Assembly: GCA_012295225.1 (NCBI GenBank)
Contig: WMKK01000007.1
Coordinates: 311,231-375,230 of the forward strand
Length of the DNA stretch: 64,000 nucleotides
Reading direction: 5' to 3'
Source: Ostreococcus mediterraneus
Lineage: Eukaryota > Chlorophyta > Mamiellophyceae > Mamiellales > Bathycoccaceae
The notes below the pieces were generated by a model. It did not search any database, was not told where the DNA came from, and saw only the letters and a program-made list of their open reading frames with translations. Below, piece after piece: positions 31,001 through 40,215 of this stretch. The position numbers and the translations under genes were made by a program. How positions within the stretch are numbered: position 1 is the stretch's first letter; the number at the start of each line of letters is the position of its first letter.

Positions 31001-31114
31001 TTGGATGAAGACGACGAAGAAGGCTTATCTTGGGATGAGCTCGAAGAAAAGGCTGCGCGCGAAGATGCAGATGTGTCTGATAGCGACGAACGTCCCAAGA
31101 AGAAGAAACGATAA
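28055..31114 (+). CDS. SPT16: FACT complex subunit SPT16
   Basis: Histone H2A-H2B/H3-H4 chaperone that reorganises nucleosomes during transcription and replication, partnered with SSRP1/POB3. The 1019-residue protein shows the aminopeptidase-like N-terminal domain (about 1-440, including a pita-bread fold segment with MSIGARYTQYCANIGRTY), a central dimerisation domain, the middle domain with HFLKNP-like HFHLKNPIMVGKKKTQDVQF, GVAFKSTVRILPTATCLVEL and the tandem PH region, and the highly acidic C-terminal tail (about 945-1005) ending in a basic PKKKKR. Length matches yeast (1035) and human (1047). Confidence 0.97.
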   Translation: MGAPAMDEVACARRMKKMYAEWREMRETRFNGATALLVGTGANKEDDLRYLKAVALEVWLFSYELPDTLLMFTDGAIHVVAGGKKAALMENAKEMLKRECGLDLVVYVKPKGEDGTAQAKEILNAIEAEKLVVGMVPKEKNEGMMMASVTAALEAAGTEIKDISSGLAHAMAEKDDKEVTTLKNAVALVSKGLSFAVREMEGAIEDEKKLTHAKLSEMTEDAVLSPTTLGLKFDEGDCDICYPPIIQSGGEYDLRYSAESSAAKLHYASPPAVVHMSIGARYTQYCANIGRTYMVDPTPAQEATYSAVLAAQEAGLAALVDGATCASVYEAVKTALTNAEGVDGAMLASKLTKNVGTGIGLEFRDMTFVLNAKCENVIKAGMTFNLAVGLQGLEEPSAKEGSKSRKYAIMIADSALVSAGGEKPTVLTTNAKGVKEISYVTNEDDEEEEEDDANVEIKQGGVILGAKTRLEQSGPSSAEDRERRQRALADKKNAETYKRLTQAADDEINNSVIGGSAEFVSYKTVRDVPTPRSNELVLAVDQDRETLLVPIYGQLVPFHIMSVKSASVSQDAGAAFIRINFQFPTTGAANLKYAPAVRFPNSIFLKEVSFRSTDARHANHVVQEIQALRRNIMQRETERAQRADLVRQERLVLSSGRVHRLTGLWMLPTFGGRGGRKAGTLEAHTNGMRYVGAKMDEQVDIMYENIRFAFFQPAKQELKTLIHFHLKNPIMVGKKKTQDVQFYQEVMESVQNLDGGRRNMYDPDEIEDEQRERERQKKIQKEFSHFAKRVQEIWEKDFPHLNLEFDSPYHQLAFQGVAFKSTVRILPTATCLVELTEFPPLVISSSDIEVINLERVGFHLKNFDMAIIFRDFNREVHRIDQIPSQYLDNIKQWLTTLDVKYYEGKANLNWKPLLRQIKEDPDGWLEAGGWEFLNNEASDGEDEEDEEMSEFEPSEDEDESESEDDSESESVYDSEEDEGEEELDEDDEEGLSWDELEEKAAREDADVSDSDERPKKKKR

Positions 31115-31206
31115 ACACTTTAGAAAATTTCAATACTCAGTACATACGCGTTCACTTTCCGAAACCACCAAACGCGCGCCTCACGCACACGACGTCATAA
31201 ATCACC

Positions 31207-31802
31207 ATGTCTTATCTCTTGCCGCACCTTCGCTCGGGATGGGCCGTAGACCAAGCCATCTTATCAGAGGAAGACCGCGTGGTATGCATTCGTTTTGGCT
31301 CTGACGCCGACGATACGTGCATGCGCATGGATGAGGTTCGTTTTCCTTTCAGTCGCGCAAGTGATTTCAACGTACTGACCATCGGTTTTCGACGTAGATG
31401 TTAGCTGGTTGCGCCGAGAAGATTAAAAACTTTGCGATTGTGTATTTAGTAGACATCACCGAGGTATGTAGGTCGCGTGCGCGCATGAACTCGCGGTGTC
31501 TTTGTTCGTTTCTTCTTCGCGCGCGGACTGACGGCTCTTCGCGTTTGCTCCTTCACTCTTTCGCACAGGTTCCAGACTTCAACGCGATGTACGAGCTTTA
31601 CGACCCGTGCACTGTGATGTTCTTCTTCCGTAATAAGCACATCATGATTGATTTAGGCACGGGGAATAATAATAAGATTAACTTTCCTCTCGGGGAGAAG
31701 CAAGAATTCATTGACATAGTTGAGGTGGTGTACACGGGCGCGAGAAAGGGACGAGGTTTAGTCATCTCCCCTAAGGATTATTCCACGAAATACCGGTACT
31801 AG
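31207..31802 (+). CDS. DIB1: U5 snRNP 15 kDa protein DIB1/TXNL4A (three exons)
   Basis: Essential thioredoxin-fold spliceosome protein. Exons 31207-31335, 31398-31463 and 31569-31802; both introns are phase 0 (62 nt, GTTCGT...CGTAG with CTGAC branch-like site; 105 nt, GTATGT...CACAG). The joined product has exactly 142 residues, as in human, beginning MSYLLPHLRSGWAVDQAILS and ending YSTKYRY. VPDFNAMYELYDPCTVMFFF and the DLGTGNNNKIN loop are almost invariant in the family. Intron 2 is a multiple of three without a stop. Convergent with RAD51C (63 bp between stops). Confidence 0.97.
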
Positions 31803-31865
31803 ACATATTCATACTACAAACTACTGCATAGCGTTACTTTCTACATTCATACATGGGGCACGGAT

Positions 31866-32966
31866 TCATTGCAGCGCGTCGCGCTTGACGCCGCGAGGAA
31901 TGTCGCGAATACCGCCGCTCGTGACTGTGTACCGTGCGCTCGCCTGTGCCAAACGTGGCGATTTAGTGATGAAAGCCACGCGATCGTCATTTTCCCAGCT
32001 CAAAATCACGCGCGTCGTGCACGCGTGTGCGTATGATTCTCCGAGCGCCGGAACCAAACGCGCTGGGCCTTGCTTTTGCGGCTTCACGGTGACTTGGTTT
32101 ACGGTGACCACGGCGACGTCTTGAGATGTTGCAATGGACATCAAACGGTTCGTCATCTTGGACAAAATCGTCGTACGCAAAGCCATGTCTTGAAAGTCTT
32201 GTCTAAAATGAAATGCCACGCTATCAATCACCACCAAACGCACGCGCGGATGCTCGGCGATGAACTCGCTCAACGTCTCCAACACCGCCAACAATTCCGT
32301 CACTTCATGACATCGAAACAAATGAATCCCTCGCAATATCTTCTCTGGGGTAAAATCCTTCAAGACTTTGGCCATTTTTTCTTTTTCTTCTCCAGTGCCG
32401 GGATCACATCGAAACAAATGATCCACGCACGCGCGCGCCATGTCGTGCGCGCGCTCCGCCATAAAACTCCCCTCCGTATCCACATACACCGCTTCACCCT
32501 CCAGACCACCAAACGCTTGAGGAATCTGCACGCTCACACACAATTGTGTCGATATCTGCGTCTTACCAATCCCCGGGCATCCACAAAATTCCGTAATCTC
32601 CCCGCTCGACACGCCGCCGCCGAGAATCTTGTCCAACTCTTCACAAAATGTAAAAATCCCAACTCTCGCGCGTTCCTCCTCCAACAACTCCGCCGCACTG
32701 CGCGCACCCGCCAGCGCGGTGCCTTCCGCGCCATATCTCGCCGCTTTTAACACGTCGTTCGCCTCGTCAATCGTGATTTGCGCTTCACGAGCCAACGCGC
32801 GCGCGCTTCCACCGGTGATGCGATTCAAATCTCTCACCGACACGAACCCGGCGCGTTGAAGCTTGGAACGAATCGATGGCGCCAGTGGCAGGGACGTGAG
32901 GGCGTAGGAGTCTATGAACCACGACGTCGTCGCGTCGTTGTCGTTGTACGGGCCTATGGTATCCAT
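31866..32966 (-). CDS. RAD51C: RAD51 paralogue RAD51C
   Basis: RecA/RAD51-family ATPase in homologous recombination and crossover processing. The N-terminal helix-hairpin-helix region spans about 25-75, Walker A GCPGIGKT is at 129-136, and Walker B VRLVVIDS is at about 241-248. FGGLEGEAVYVDTEGSFMAERAH and FHFRQDFQDMALRT match RAD51C over RAD51 or DMC1, as does VPALGESYAHACTTRVIL. The 366 residues are close to human (376). No basic C-terminal nuclear-localisation stretch of the human type is obvious, though the end (RGVKRDALQ) is mildly basic. Confidence 0.92.
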   Translation of the reverse strand: MDTIGPYNDNDATTSWFIDSYALTSLPLAPSIRSKLQRAGFVSVRDLNRITGGSARALAREAQITIDEANDVLKAARYGAEGTALAGARSAAELLEEERARVGIFTFCEELDKILGGGVSSGEITEFCGCPGIGKTQISTQLCVSVQIPQAFGGLEGEAVYVDTEGSFMAERAHDMARACVDHLFRCDPGTGEEKEKMAKVLKDFTPEKILRGIHLFRCHEVTELLAVLETLSEFIAEHPRVRLVVIDSVAFHFRQDFQDMALRTTILSKMTNRLMSIATSQDVAVVTVNQVTVKPQKQGPARLVPALGESYAHACTTRVILSWENDDRVAFITKSPRLAQASARYTVTSGGIRDIPRGVKRDALQ

Positions 32967-33101
32967 GGCGAGCGCGAGAGTGAGGAAACGAAACAGTTAA
33001 GACGCGCGTCGATTTTATTTAACAAAAAACAAATGCGAGCAATCGACAACCGTGCGTGTGGGTGCGTGTGGGCGTGTGTTATTGTGTGCGGTGGTTTCGT
33101 T

Positions 33102-34079
33102 CTAGGGCTTGATGCTGTCGATGACGTGGGCGACGAACTCGCGAACGACGCGCGCGGCGTGCGAGACGACGGGTTTCGTCTTGTCGTACGCTTTACGCGT
33201 CGTCGCCTTGGCGGCGACGTACGTCTCAATCGTCTTCTCACGAACCACGATGGCGGCGACATCCATGTACTTCACTCTAAAGTCACCAACAAACTCCGTG
33301 ACTTTACCCGCATAGGCTGTGGTCGTGCCCTTACTGGCGTCGATGAGCGACAGCAAGTTGTCGCTGCTCGATTTCAACAGTGGCGCGAGTTGCTTGCTCG
33401 CCCCAGAAATGAACTCACGCACGTTCATAAACGCCTCCTTGATCGCCACTGGAAACTCAAACGCCAACACCGCGCTTAATGCGTCCGCACACGCATCCTT
33501 GGCGCGTATCGCGCTCGCCTTGACCTTTTTGAGCGCCTTTTTTGCTTCGAGCGCGCATCGCTCTGGCCCAACCGCGTACGCGACCACGCACCCCGTCAGC
33601 GCGCCAGCCGCAAAAAACACCGTCCACGCACTCGGCACTCCAAATCCAATCACCGACGATGACGCCTTCGACGTCGTCGTCGTCGTCGCAATCGATCTCG
33701 TCATCGCCGTCGGAGCCGCGCCCAACGTCGGCGCCGCGACGTCCCGCAGCCCCCCAAACATCTCCCGCACCGCGCGCATCGCCTTCTCCACCGCCCCCCC
33801 GGCCGCGTGCACCGCGCTCGACGACGAATCACCACCCATCATCGTCGTCATCGCCGTCGACATTCCCGACGTCGCGAACGCATCGGCGCCGAACACCGCA
33901 TCGATGCCACTGCGAAACGTTGGATGCACATCGCGCGCCGACGCGAGCGCGGCGCCGACGTAGCCGTGTTTCTCGGCGTACGCGCCCAGGGCGAACGTCG
34001 CCGCGGGGGCAATCACTCTCGTCGTCATCGCGCGCGAAGGGCCGTGGCGGTGCGGCGGCGTCGACGTGTGACGGCGCAT
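33102..34079 (-). CDS. hypothetical protein with one membrane segment
   Basis: Unrecognised protein of 325 residues from the first ATG (34079); a second ATG at 34028 would give 308. The N-terminal 150 residues are Ala/Thr-rich and may be an organelle transit region. One hydrophobic segment, WTVFFAAGALTGCVVAYAVG, is followed by a Lys/Ala-rich, strongly helical half, possibly amphipathic (KKALKKVKASAIRAKDACAD, later KATTRKAYDKTKPVVSHAAR). The C-terminal pattern recalls lipid-droplet or apolipoprotein-like amphipathic helices, but I do not assign a family. It lies 135 bp upstream of the RAD51C start on the same strand. Confidence 0.65.
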   Translation of the reverse strand: MRRHTSTPPHRHGPSRAMTTRVIAPAATFALGAYAEKHGYVGAALASARDVHPTFRSGIDAVFGADAFATSGMSTAMTTMMGGDSSSSAVHAAGGAVEKAMRAVREMFGGLRDVAAPTLGAAPTAMTRSIATTTTTSKASSSVIGFGVPSAWTVFFAAGALTGCVVAYAVGPERCALEAKKALKKVKASAIRAKDACADALSAVLAFEFPVAIKEAFMNVREFISGASKQLAPLLKSSSDNLLSLIDASKGTTTAYAGKVTEFVGDFRVKYMDVAAIVVREKTIETYVAAKATTRKAYDKTKPVVSHAARVVREFVAHVIDSIKP

Positions 34080-34226
34080 GCAAGATGCCAGAGGGGTACA
34101 ACGGCGCCGTAGCTCGGACAAACGGATAAGATTTCGGCTCGGTCGCGTTGGATGTATATTGATAAATGCTGTGCTACAATGCGCGTGATGACGCCGCGTG
34201 GATGGCGAGCACCACGCGGGCTGGGT

Positions 34227-35399
34227 TTACGCGGCGTCGGTGGGGCGAATGGTGCCCATGACTTCGCGCGCTTCGTCGACGGACCAACACTTGCCGGCGG
34301 ATTTCACGTCGTCGACGCGCGAGGCGTACGTTTCGGGATTGGCGGCGGTGCCGTCGGCGTATGCGCGCGCGGCGTCGGCTTTTGCGGCGTCACTTGCGCG
34401 TTTGGCGATGGTTTCTAAGGTTTCGCCCGTGTAGGTGTCGATGCCATCGACAATGCCAAAGCCTTTGGCGACGCGCGCTTGCTGGCGAAACGCATCCTTT
34501 TCACCCTTGTATTCGCTCGGGCAGTTGGAAAAGCATGGAACCATGATGGCGGCGTCTTCATACAGCGGCGGAGGTTTGACGTTGAACTTCCATTGGCATG
34601 AAAAGTCGTCATAGTTGGGCTGGATGTGTAAATCCATGCCGAAATCTTCCGAAAGCCACTCCTGCGAGGGCGCTTTACACGTGTTGACGCACACCGACGC
34701 GCATTGGCTAGACTCTAAAAATCGACACCGTTCCGCCTTGACAGCCTGCGGAACCTTGATGGTTTTGGGGAAATTCGCAAAAGTCTTGCGTAAAAACTCT
34801 GGAGTTTTCACATCGACGTGATCAACGCCCTCCATAGGGCCCATGAGCCAAGGAAATAAATTCGTAAACACCAACACAAACGCGTAATTCGCCATCCACT
34901 CGGGCGTCGCCGGCTTGACGTACTTTTTCCAAATCGGTGGTATAAACCCAATCCCAAGCGCAGGTAAAATCCCAGCGAACACGCGTTTCGCACGAATCTG
35001 TACGTCTCTCGCGCTACCCTTCATGTCGTTCACCTCGCGTACCGCCGTCATCGTCCCCGCGAACTCGCTCCACGGCGTCGCGTCGTTATCCGCGCCCACC
35101 TCCTCCACGAGCAGCTTGCGAATGGTTCTCGTGAGCACGATCGAGATTGGACTCCTATCGATCGACGCGTAGTTCACCGAACCATCGGCGTTTAATGGTA
35201 AGCTTGATTGTTTGGGTTTTGATCCTTTCCACGCCGCGTCGTCGCACGAGGACGACGACGACGCGCGGGCGACCGCGCGGTGGTGCCCATGGGGACGATG
35301 AAGAATCGCGCGCCGAGGGACGCGCGTGCGTCGCGGCGGCGCACACCGCGACGAGGTGGTTGTAAGAAACGCATCGCTGCGTGCGGTCGCGGTCGCCAT
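34227..35399 (-). CDS. D27: DWARF27-like carotenoid isomerase, plastid-targeted
   Basis: Member of the D27 family (DUF4033), iron-containing plastid enzymes; the plant members isomerise all-trans-beta-carotene at C9 in strigolactone synthesis, while algal functions are less clear. The core signature CRFLESSQCASVCVNTCKAP and NYDDFSCQWKF, with conserved cysteines, lies at about residues 225-285. ATG 35399 gives 390 residues starting MATATARSDAFLTTTSSR, a typical transit peptide. A hydrophobic stretch (WMANYAFVLVFTNLFPWLMG) could sit in the membrane. The open frame extends far upstream but that part overlaps the divergent BMS1 promoter and start. Confidence 0.88.
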   Translation of the reverse strand: MATATARSDAFLTTTSSRCAPPRRTRVPRRAILHRPHGHHRAVARASSSSSCDDAAWKGSKPKQSSLPLNADGSVNYASIDRSPISIVLTRTIRKLLVEEVGADNDATPWSEFAGTMTAVREVNDMKGSARDVQIRAKRVFAGILPALGIGFIPPIWKKYVKPATPEWMANYAFVLVFTNLFPWLMGPMEGVDHVDVKTPEFLRKTFANFPKTIKVPQAVKAERCRFLESSQCASVCVNTCKAPSQEWLSEDFGMDLHIQPNYDDFSCQWKFNVKPPPLYEDAAIMVPCFSNCPSEYKGEKDAFRQQARVAKGFGIVDGIDTYTGETLETIAKRASDAAKADAARAYADGTAANPETYASRVDDVKSAGKCWSVDEAREVMGTIRPTDAA

Positions 35400-35400
35400 C

Positions 35401-35432
<32 letters not shown>

Positions 35433-35639
35433 TCGCGCTGTGACGTCGTCGCTGTCTCGAGGGTTTAGGTTGGCGGTTGATTTTCTGTATTTTCTCGGAC
35501 ACACGGATAGCATTGAAGTACTTTTAAAGAGTATGTAGCGCGTCCTGGGTGACGGAGTGTGGGTGCGCGGCTCGACGCGACGACGCGCGACACACCGCGA
35601 CGCCGTGGGCAGGCGCGCCGCCGCCACCACCGACGCGAC
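35400..35639. promoter_or_regulatory. divergent promoter spacer D27-like / BMS1
   Basis: 240 bp between divergent ATGs, with a run of GTCGTC triplets at about 35400-35425 and an AT-richer patch around 35475-35540. No gene recognised. Confidence 0.4.
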
Positions 35640-38600
35640 ATGGACGCCGTGCTCGCCGGGAACGCGTCGGATAAGCCCCACCGCGCGTTTCGCGCTGGGA
35701 CGAAGAAGAAGAAGAAGGATGCGGCGAAAAAGTCGAAATCCACGGATGATGGCGGCGGCGCATCTTCGGGCGCGAAAGCGCAAGGAAACAACCCGCGGGC
35801 GTTTATATTCAGCGGTGCGCGCAAGGCGAAACGTGCGAGAGTGGTTGCGAATGAGAAAGCCGAGCGTAAGCTGCGTGCGCCGGTGCGAGAGCTCGGGGAA
35901 GGTTTGGAGCCGCCGCCGTTTGTGGTCGTCGTGCAAGGGCCGCCGGGCGTGGGGAAGACGACGCTCGTGCGATCGTTAGTGAAGCATTACACGAAGCATG
36001 CGTTGAATGAAATTAAAGGGCCGCTGACGCTGGTGACGGGGAAGAAGAGGCGGATTCAGATTTTGGAGGTGAAGAATGATTTGAACGACATGGTGGACGC
36101 GGCGAAGATTGCCGATTTAGTGCTCTTGCTCGTCGACGGGTCGTTTGGATTTGAGATGGAGACGTTTGAATTCTTAAACGTGCTCCAAGTGCATGGTTTC
36201 CCAAAAGTCATGGGGGTGTTGACGCATTTAGATGAGTTTCACGATGTGAAAAAGCTGAAAAAGACGAAAAAGTTGTTGAAGCATCGATTTTGGACTGAAA
36301 TTTACGACGGCGCAAAGTTGTTTTACATTTCTGGCTTATCGAACGGGCGATATAACTTGCGTGACACGATGAATCTCGCACGATTCATATCAACGGCGAA
36401 AACAAAGCCGCTGATGTGGCGCACGGCACATCCGTACTTGATTGGTGATAGATTTGAAGACATTACCAAGCCCGAACTCGTGCACGACGATCCAGTGTGC
36501 GACAGACAAGTGGCGCTGTACGGCTTTTTGCATGGATGCAATTTAAAGTACGGACAGCAAGTTCACGTCGCGGGCGTGGGCGACATGCAAGTCAAAGAAA
36601 TCGTAGAGATGCCCGACCCGTGTCCGCTACCGAGTAAAGAGAGAAAGCAACGCAAGTTGGATGAAAAGCAAAAACTCATCTACGCACCGATGAGCGACGT
36701 CGGCGGCTTATTGTACGACAAAGACGCCGTGTACATCACCGTTGATGACAAGCAGATGAACTTTTCAAAGCGTCAACTCGAACAAAAACTCAAAGCTGAA
36801 AACAGACCTTTACCAGATGAACACGCCGTAGATTTCGGCGTCGAGATGGTGCACGGATTACAGGACACGCGCATCACCGTCGACGAAAAGCTTCGGAACA
36901 GTGAAATCTCTCTCTTCAAGGGTGGTAGGACATTGAAGGGCGAAGACGTCGGTAAACCGAGCGCTTTCGACGTGGACGATAGTGACGATGAGGATGACGA
37001 CGACGACGACGATAGTGGGTCGAGTAGTGATGATTCCGACAGCGACAGCGGCGACGGCGACGACGACGATTTTCCATCCCGGCGCAAAGCCAAGCCCGGA
37101 GATACTCGCGTGCGTCGCGCGGCTGTGTTCAGCGAAGAACCCGAGCGTGGTTATGAAGATGTTGACAGCGAGGGCGACGACGAGGATGATGACGACGACG
37201 AAGGTCTCGGTCGCGGTGCGTCAAAATGGAAGGAATACATGCGCGGCGCCAAGCGCGAAAAGACGCTCATGGAGATCATCTACGATGACACGACGAATGA
37301 CGGTGTGGGTGACGATAGCGACAATTCAGGATCCGATTCAGAGTCCGACGATTTGTTCAAAAAACAAGAAGAATCTGACTCCAAGGTTGATGCCCTCGAT
37401 TCTTTCGATCGTAGTAAGTTTATGAGTGAAGTTCGTTCTGGGTTGGATCTCGACGACCCGTCGTTGCGCAACCGTTTCGTCACTGGAGATTGGGACGCCG
37501 CAAAATCGCGAAGTGAGGCACAGCCGAGCGCGGAAGCTGGTGATGACGATGATGAGGTGTTTGGCGACTTTGAAGATTTAGAAACTGGAGAAAAGTTTGG
37601 TCCTGGTATGGGAGGCGCCGATGATGACGGAGACAAAGACGAAGACGAAGACGAAGACGAAGACGAAGATGAGGAAGCCGCGGAACAACGCCGTCTCGAA
37701 GCCAAACGCTCAAAGCACGAAGAGTTTGTCGCCGACGGCGATCAAACTATGAAAAAGAAGAGTCCAAATTTTGTCGACGACGATGGTCCATCATCATATT
37801 TTGAGCTCGTAAAGAACCAAATGAAGGAGGAAACCGCGCGTTCGCGCGCCATTCTCGACACGCTGCCCGACAACACGCGTCAAGCCATGGAAGGTTTCCG
37901 TCCAGGTGCATACTTGCGCATCGTTCTCGCCAAAGTGCCGTGCGAATGGGTTGAAAATTTTGACCCCACGCGTCCGATCGTCATCGGTGGCATTCTCCCT
38001 GGTGAAGAAATCATGGGTGTGCAACAAGTGCGTCTTAAAAAGCACCGCTGGCATCGCAAGACGTTGAAGAATCAAGACCCGCTCATCTTCTCCATCGGCT
38101 GGCGACGTTTCCAAAGCATCCCAGTGTACAGCATGCTCGACGCTAACTCAAGGCATCGTATGATTAAATACACGCCCGATCACATGCACTGTTATGCGAC
38201 ATTTTACGGCCCACTGGCGCCGCAGAACACGGGTGTGATTTGCTTCCAAAGCATGGCGTCGCAGCAGGCGAGTTTTCGCATCGCCGCTTCGGCGACCATT
38301 CTCGAGTTTGATCACTCTATTAAGATCGTGAAAAAGCTCAAACTCGTCGGAACGCCTTCGAAGGTGTTTAAGAACACGGCTTTTATTTCTGGGATGTTCA
38401 ACTCGTCGTTGGAGGTGGGGAGATTTGAAGGCGCGGCGTTGCGCACGGTTTCGGGCATTCGAGGGACGATTAAAAAGGCAATAAAACCGGGCGAAGCCGC
38501 GCACGGTGCCAAGGATGGTGGCATGAGAGAAGGTAGTTTCCGCGCGTCTTTTGAGGACAAATTACTCTTGTCTGATATCGTATTCTTACGCACGTGGACA

Positions 38601-39140
38601 AAGGTGGATGTTCCAAAGTTCTACAATCCGCTCACCACGAGCATGATGAAGGACACCAAGGATTGGCGCGGCATGAAAACCGTCGGTCAACTTCGGTATG
38701 AAAAGTCTATCCCGATCCCAGTCAACGTTGATTCCATTTATAAGCCAATTGAACGCAAGGCGCGCGTGTTCAACAAGTTACATGTGCCCAAGGCACTTCA
38801 ACAAGCGTTGCCGTTCAAGTCCAAGCCGAAATTGGAGCAGGCGCGAACGCGGCAAACGCTCGAGCAGCGTCGCGCCGTCGTACGCGACAAAGATGAGAAG
38901 AAACTCGCGACGATGGTGCAGCAGCTCAACACTATTCGTAACGAAAAAGTCGCGAAACGTGAAGCACAGCAAGCTGTGCGTCGCGCTGCGCGCGCGAAGG
39001 CGCAAGGTAAGGAGGACGAATGGCGCAACGCGCTCAAGAAGGATGCGGCGAAGAAGCGACATCGCGAACGCGGCAAGGCGGAAGCCGCGCGCGCTCGCGA
39101 TGACGGCGGACGCAAATACGCAAAGAAGGGCAAAAAGTAA
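35640..39140 (+). CDS. BMS1: Ribosome biogenesis GTPase BMS1
   Basis: GTPase of the small-subunit processome that delivers RCL1 and drives 40S maturation. The G domain has P-loop GPPGVGKTT at about residue 100, then GPLTLVTGKKRRIQILEV and VLLLVDGSFGFEMETFEFLN with VLTHLD, the characteristic BMS1/TSR1 sequence. A long acidic region (about 440-700, several Asp runs) separates it from the C-terminal BMS1 domain (PCEWVENFDPTRPIVIGGI, then FYNPLTTSM), and the tail is strongly basic. 1166 residues from ATG 35640, near yeast (1183). The frame is open 27 codons further up but MDAVLAGNASDKPHRAFR is the more plausible start. Confidence 0.95.
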   Translation: MDAVLAGNASDKPHRAFRAGTKKKKKDAAKKSKSTDDGGGASSGAKAQGNNPRAFIFSGARKAKRARVVANEKAERKLRAPVRELGEGLEPPPFVVVVQGPPGVGKTTLVRSLVKHYTKHALNEIKGPLTLVTGKKRRIQILEVKNDLNDMVDAAKIADLVLLLVDGSFGFEMETFEFLNVLQVHGFPKVMGVLTHLDEFHDVKKLKKTKKLLKHRFWTEIYDGAKLFYISGLSNGRYNLRDTMNLARFISTAKTKPLMWRTAHPYLIGDRFEDITKPELVHDDPVCDRQVALYGFLHGCNLKYGQQVHVAGVGDMQVKEIVEMPDPCPLPSKERKQRKLDEKQKLIYAPMSDVGGLLYDKDAVYITVDDKQMNFSKRQLEQKLKAENRPLPDEHAVDFGVEMVHGLQDTRITVDEKLRNSEISLFKGGRTLKGEDVGKPSAFDVDDSDDEDDDDDDDSGSSSDDSDSDSGDGDDDDFPSRRKAKPGDTRVRRAAVFSEEPERGYEDVDSEGDDEDDDDDEGLGRGASKWKEYMRGAKREKTLMEIIYDDTTNDGVGDDSDNSGSDSESDDLFKKQEESDSKVDALDSFDRSKFMSEVRSGLDLDDPSLRNRFVTGDWDAAKSRSEAQPSAEAGDDDDEVFGDFEDLETGEKFGPGMGGADDDGDKDEDEDEDEDEDEEAAEQRRLEAKRSKHEEFVADGDQTMKKKSPNFVDDDGPSSYFELVKNQMKEETARSRAILDTLPDNTRQAMEGFRPGAYLRIVLAKVPCEWVENFDPTRPIVIGGILPGEEIMGVQQVRLKKHRWHRKTLKNQDPLIFSIGWRRFQSIPVYSMLDANSRHRMIKYTPDHMHCYATFYGPLAPQNTGVICFQSMASQQASFRIAASATILEFDHSIKIVKKLKLVGTPSKVFKNTAFISGMFNSSLEVGRFEGAALRTVSGIRGTIKKAIKPGEAAHGAKDGGMREGSFRASFEDKLLLSDIVFLRTWTKVDVPKFYNPLTTSMMKDTKDWRGMKTVGQLRYEKSIPIPVNVDSIYKPIERKARVFNKLHVPKALQQALPFKSKPKLEQARTRQTLEQRRAVVRDKDEKKLATMVQQLNTIRNEKVAKREAQQAVRRAARAKAQGKEDEWRNALKKDAAKKRHRERGKAEAARARDDGGRKYAKKGKK

Positions 39141-39221
39141 CGATAGTTTTCGTGTAGTAAAAATATACCAATACAAACACATTGAATTCAATGTATGCGT
39201 GCCTACTATACCGGGTAGTGT

Positions 39222-39736
39222 CTACGCGCGAATGGTTGACCCAAACGCCACGGACGTCTTCGCTCGATGAAGCTTGGCAAATTCCTCGCGCCTCGCGTTG
39301 ACCGCCTCTAAATATCTTGATTTTACTACTTTCCGTGCATCCTTGTCATCGTCGCCATCATCACGATTGCCATCAAACATGTGGTTGTCCCGCCGCCGAG
39401 CGCGCGCGGCGCGTTCAATCTCGCCGTCAATCGCGCGTATTCTCCGTTCCACCTCTCGTCTCGTCTCCGCCGCGAACGCCCGCGCATCGTCGCTCGCGAA
39501 CGAACGCCAGCCACCACTGTCGTCATCACCATCATCATCTCCTCGCGCTGACGACGACACTCGCACGTCTCGCGCGCCGTCTACCGCGTCTCGCGCGACG
39601 CTTTTATAGTCAAACGCACCACCGAGCGCGCGTTCGACGGCTATCCTCGCCGCACTCTTCCCACCACCGCCGCCGCATCGACCGCCAACCGTCGCCACAC
39701 CCTCGTCGTCGTCCGCGGCGCGCGTGTTCGCGATCG

Positions 39737-39782
<46 letters not shown>

Positions 39783-39896
39783 GGGCGTGCGCGCAATCGT
39801 CAACGGTCTCGGTCGTCGTCGTTCGAGCGCACCCATGGCTGAGGACACCGCCGCCGACGTCGACGGCGATGGACGCACCGCACCTATGGCGATCAC
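39222..39896 (-). CDS. hypothetical protein, possibly plastid-targeted
   Basis: Unrecognised 224-residue protein. The first 60 residues are Arg/Thr/Ala-rich with a Thr run and could be a transit peptide; a later ATG at 39836 would give 204 residues. The C-terminal half is charged and helical (AAETRREVERRIRAIDGEIE, then RYLEAVNARREEFAKLHRAK). The low-complexity start and lack of known motifs make it less certain than its neighbours. Its stop is 81 bp from the convergent BMS1 stop. Confidence 0.5.
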
Positions 39897-40215
39897 CCGC
39901 GCGAGCCACGTCCGCGCGACGACACGAATGCGCGTCGCGCAGTGCGGTGCATTACGACCGACGATTGGATTGTAAACGTAAAGTGCAGAGAAAAGTTCAA
40001 CTCATATTAAAAGTAAAGCGCTCCGTCGTTTATATTACGCGACATCGTGCGCGGTGAATATTAGAACACACACACACACATACGATCGCTCACGCACGCC
40101 TCATGTGCGCGTCATCAGCGCGGCGTTGATGGTGTTATTATTGTGATGACCGTTGTTATTGGGCTGGCGTCATTTGGCCCCCTTGCGTACGTCTCGTGCG
40201 AGTATCACACGACTC
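39897..40215. other. spacer with (AC)n run
   Basis: 319 bp between two minus-strand genes. It holds a dinucleotide run at about 40066-40080. No gene seen. Confidence 0.45.

Noticed and set aside
34227-35936. 569-residue version of the D27-like protein
   Set aside because: The first 179 codons overlap the BMS1 start region on the opposite strand; the transit peptide begins at 35399.
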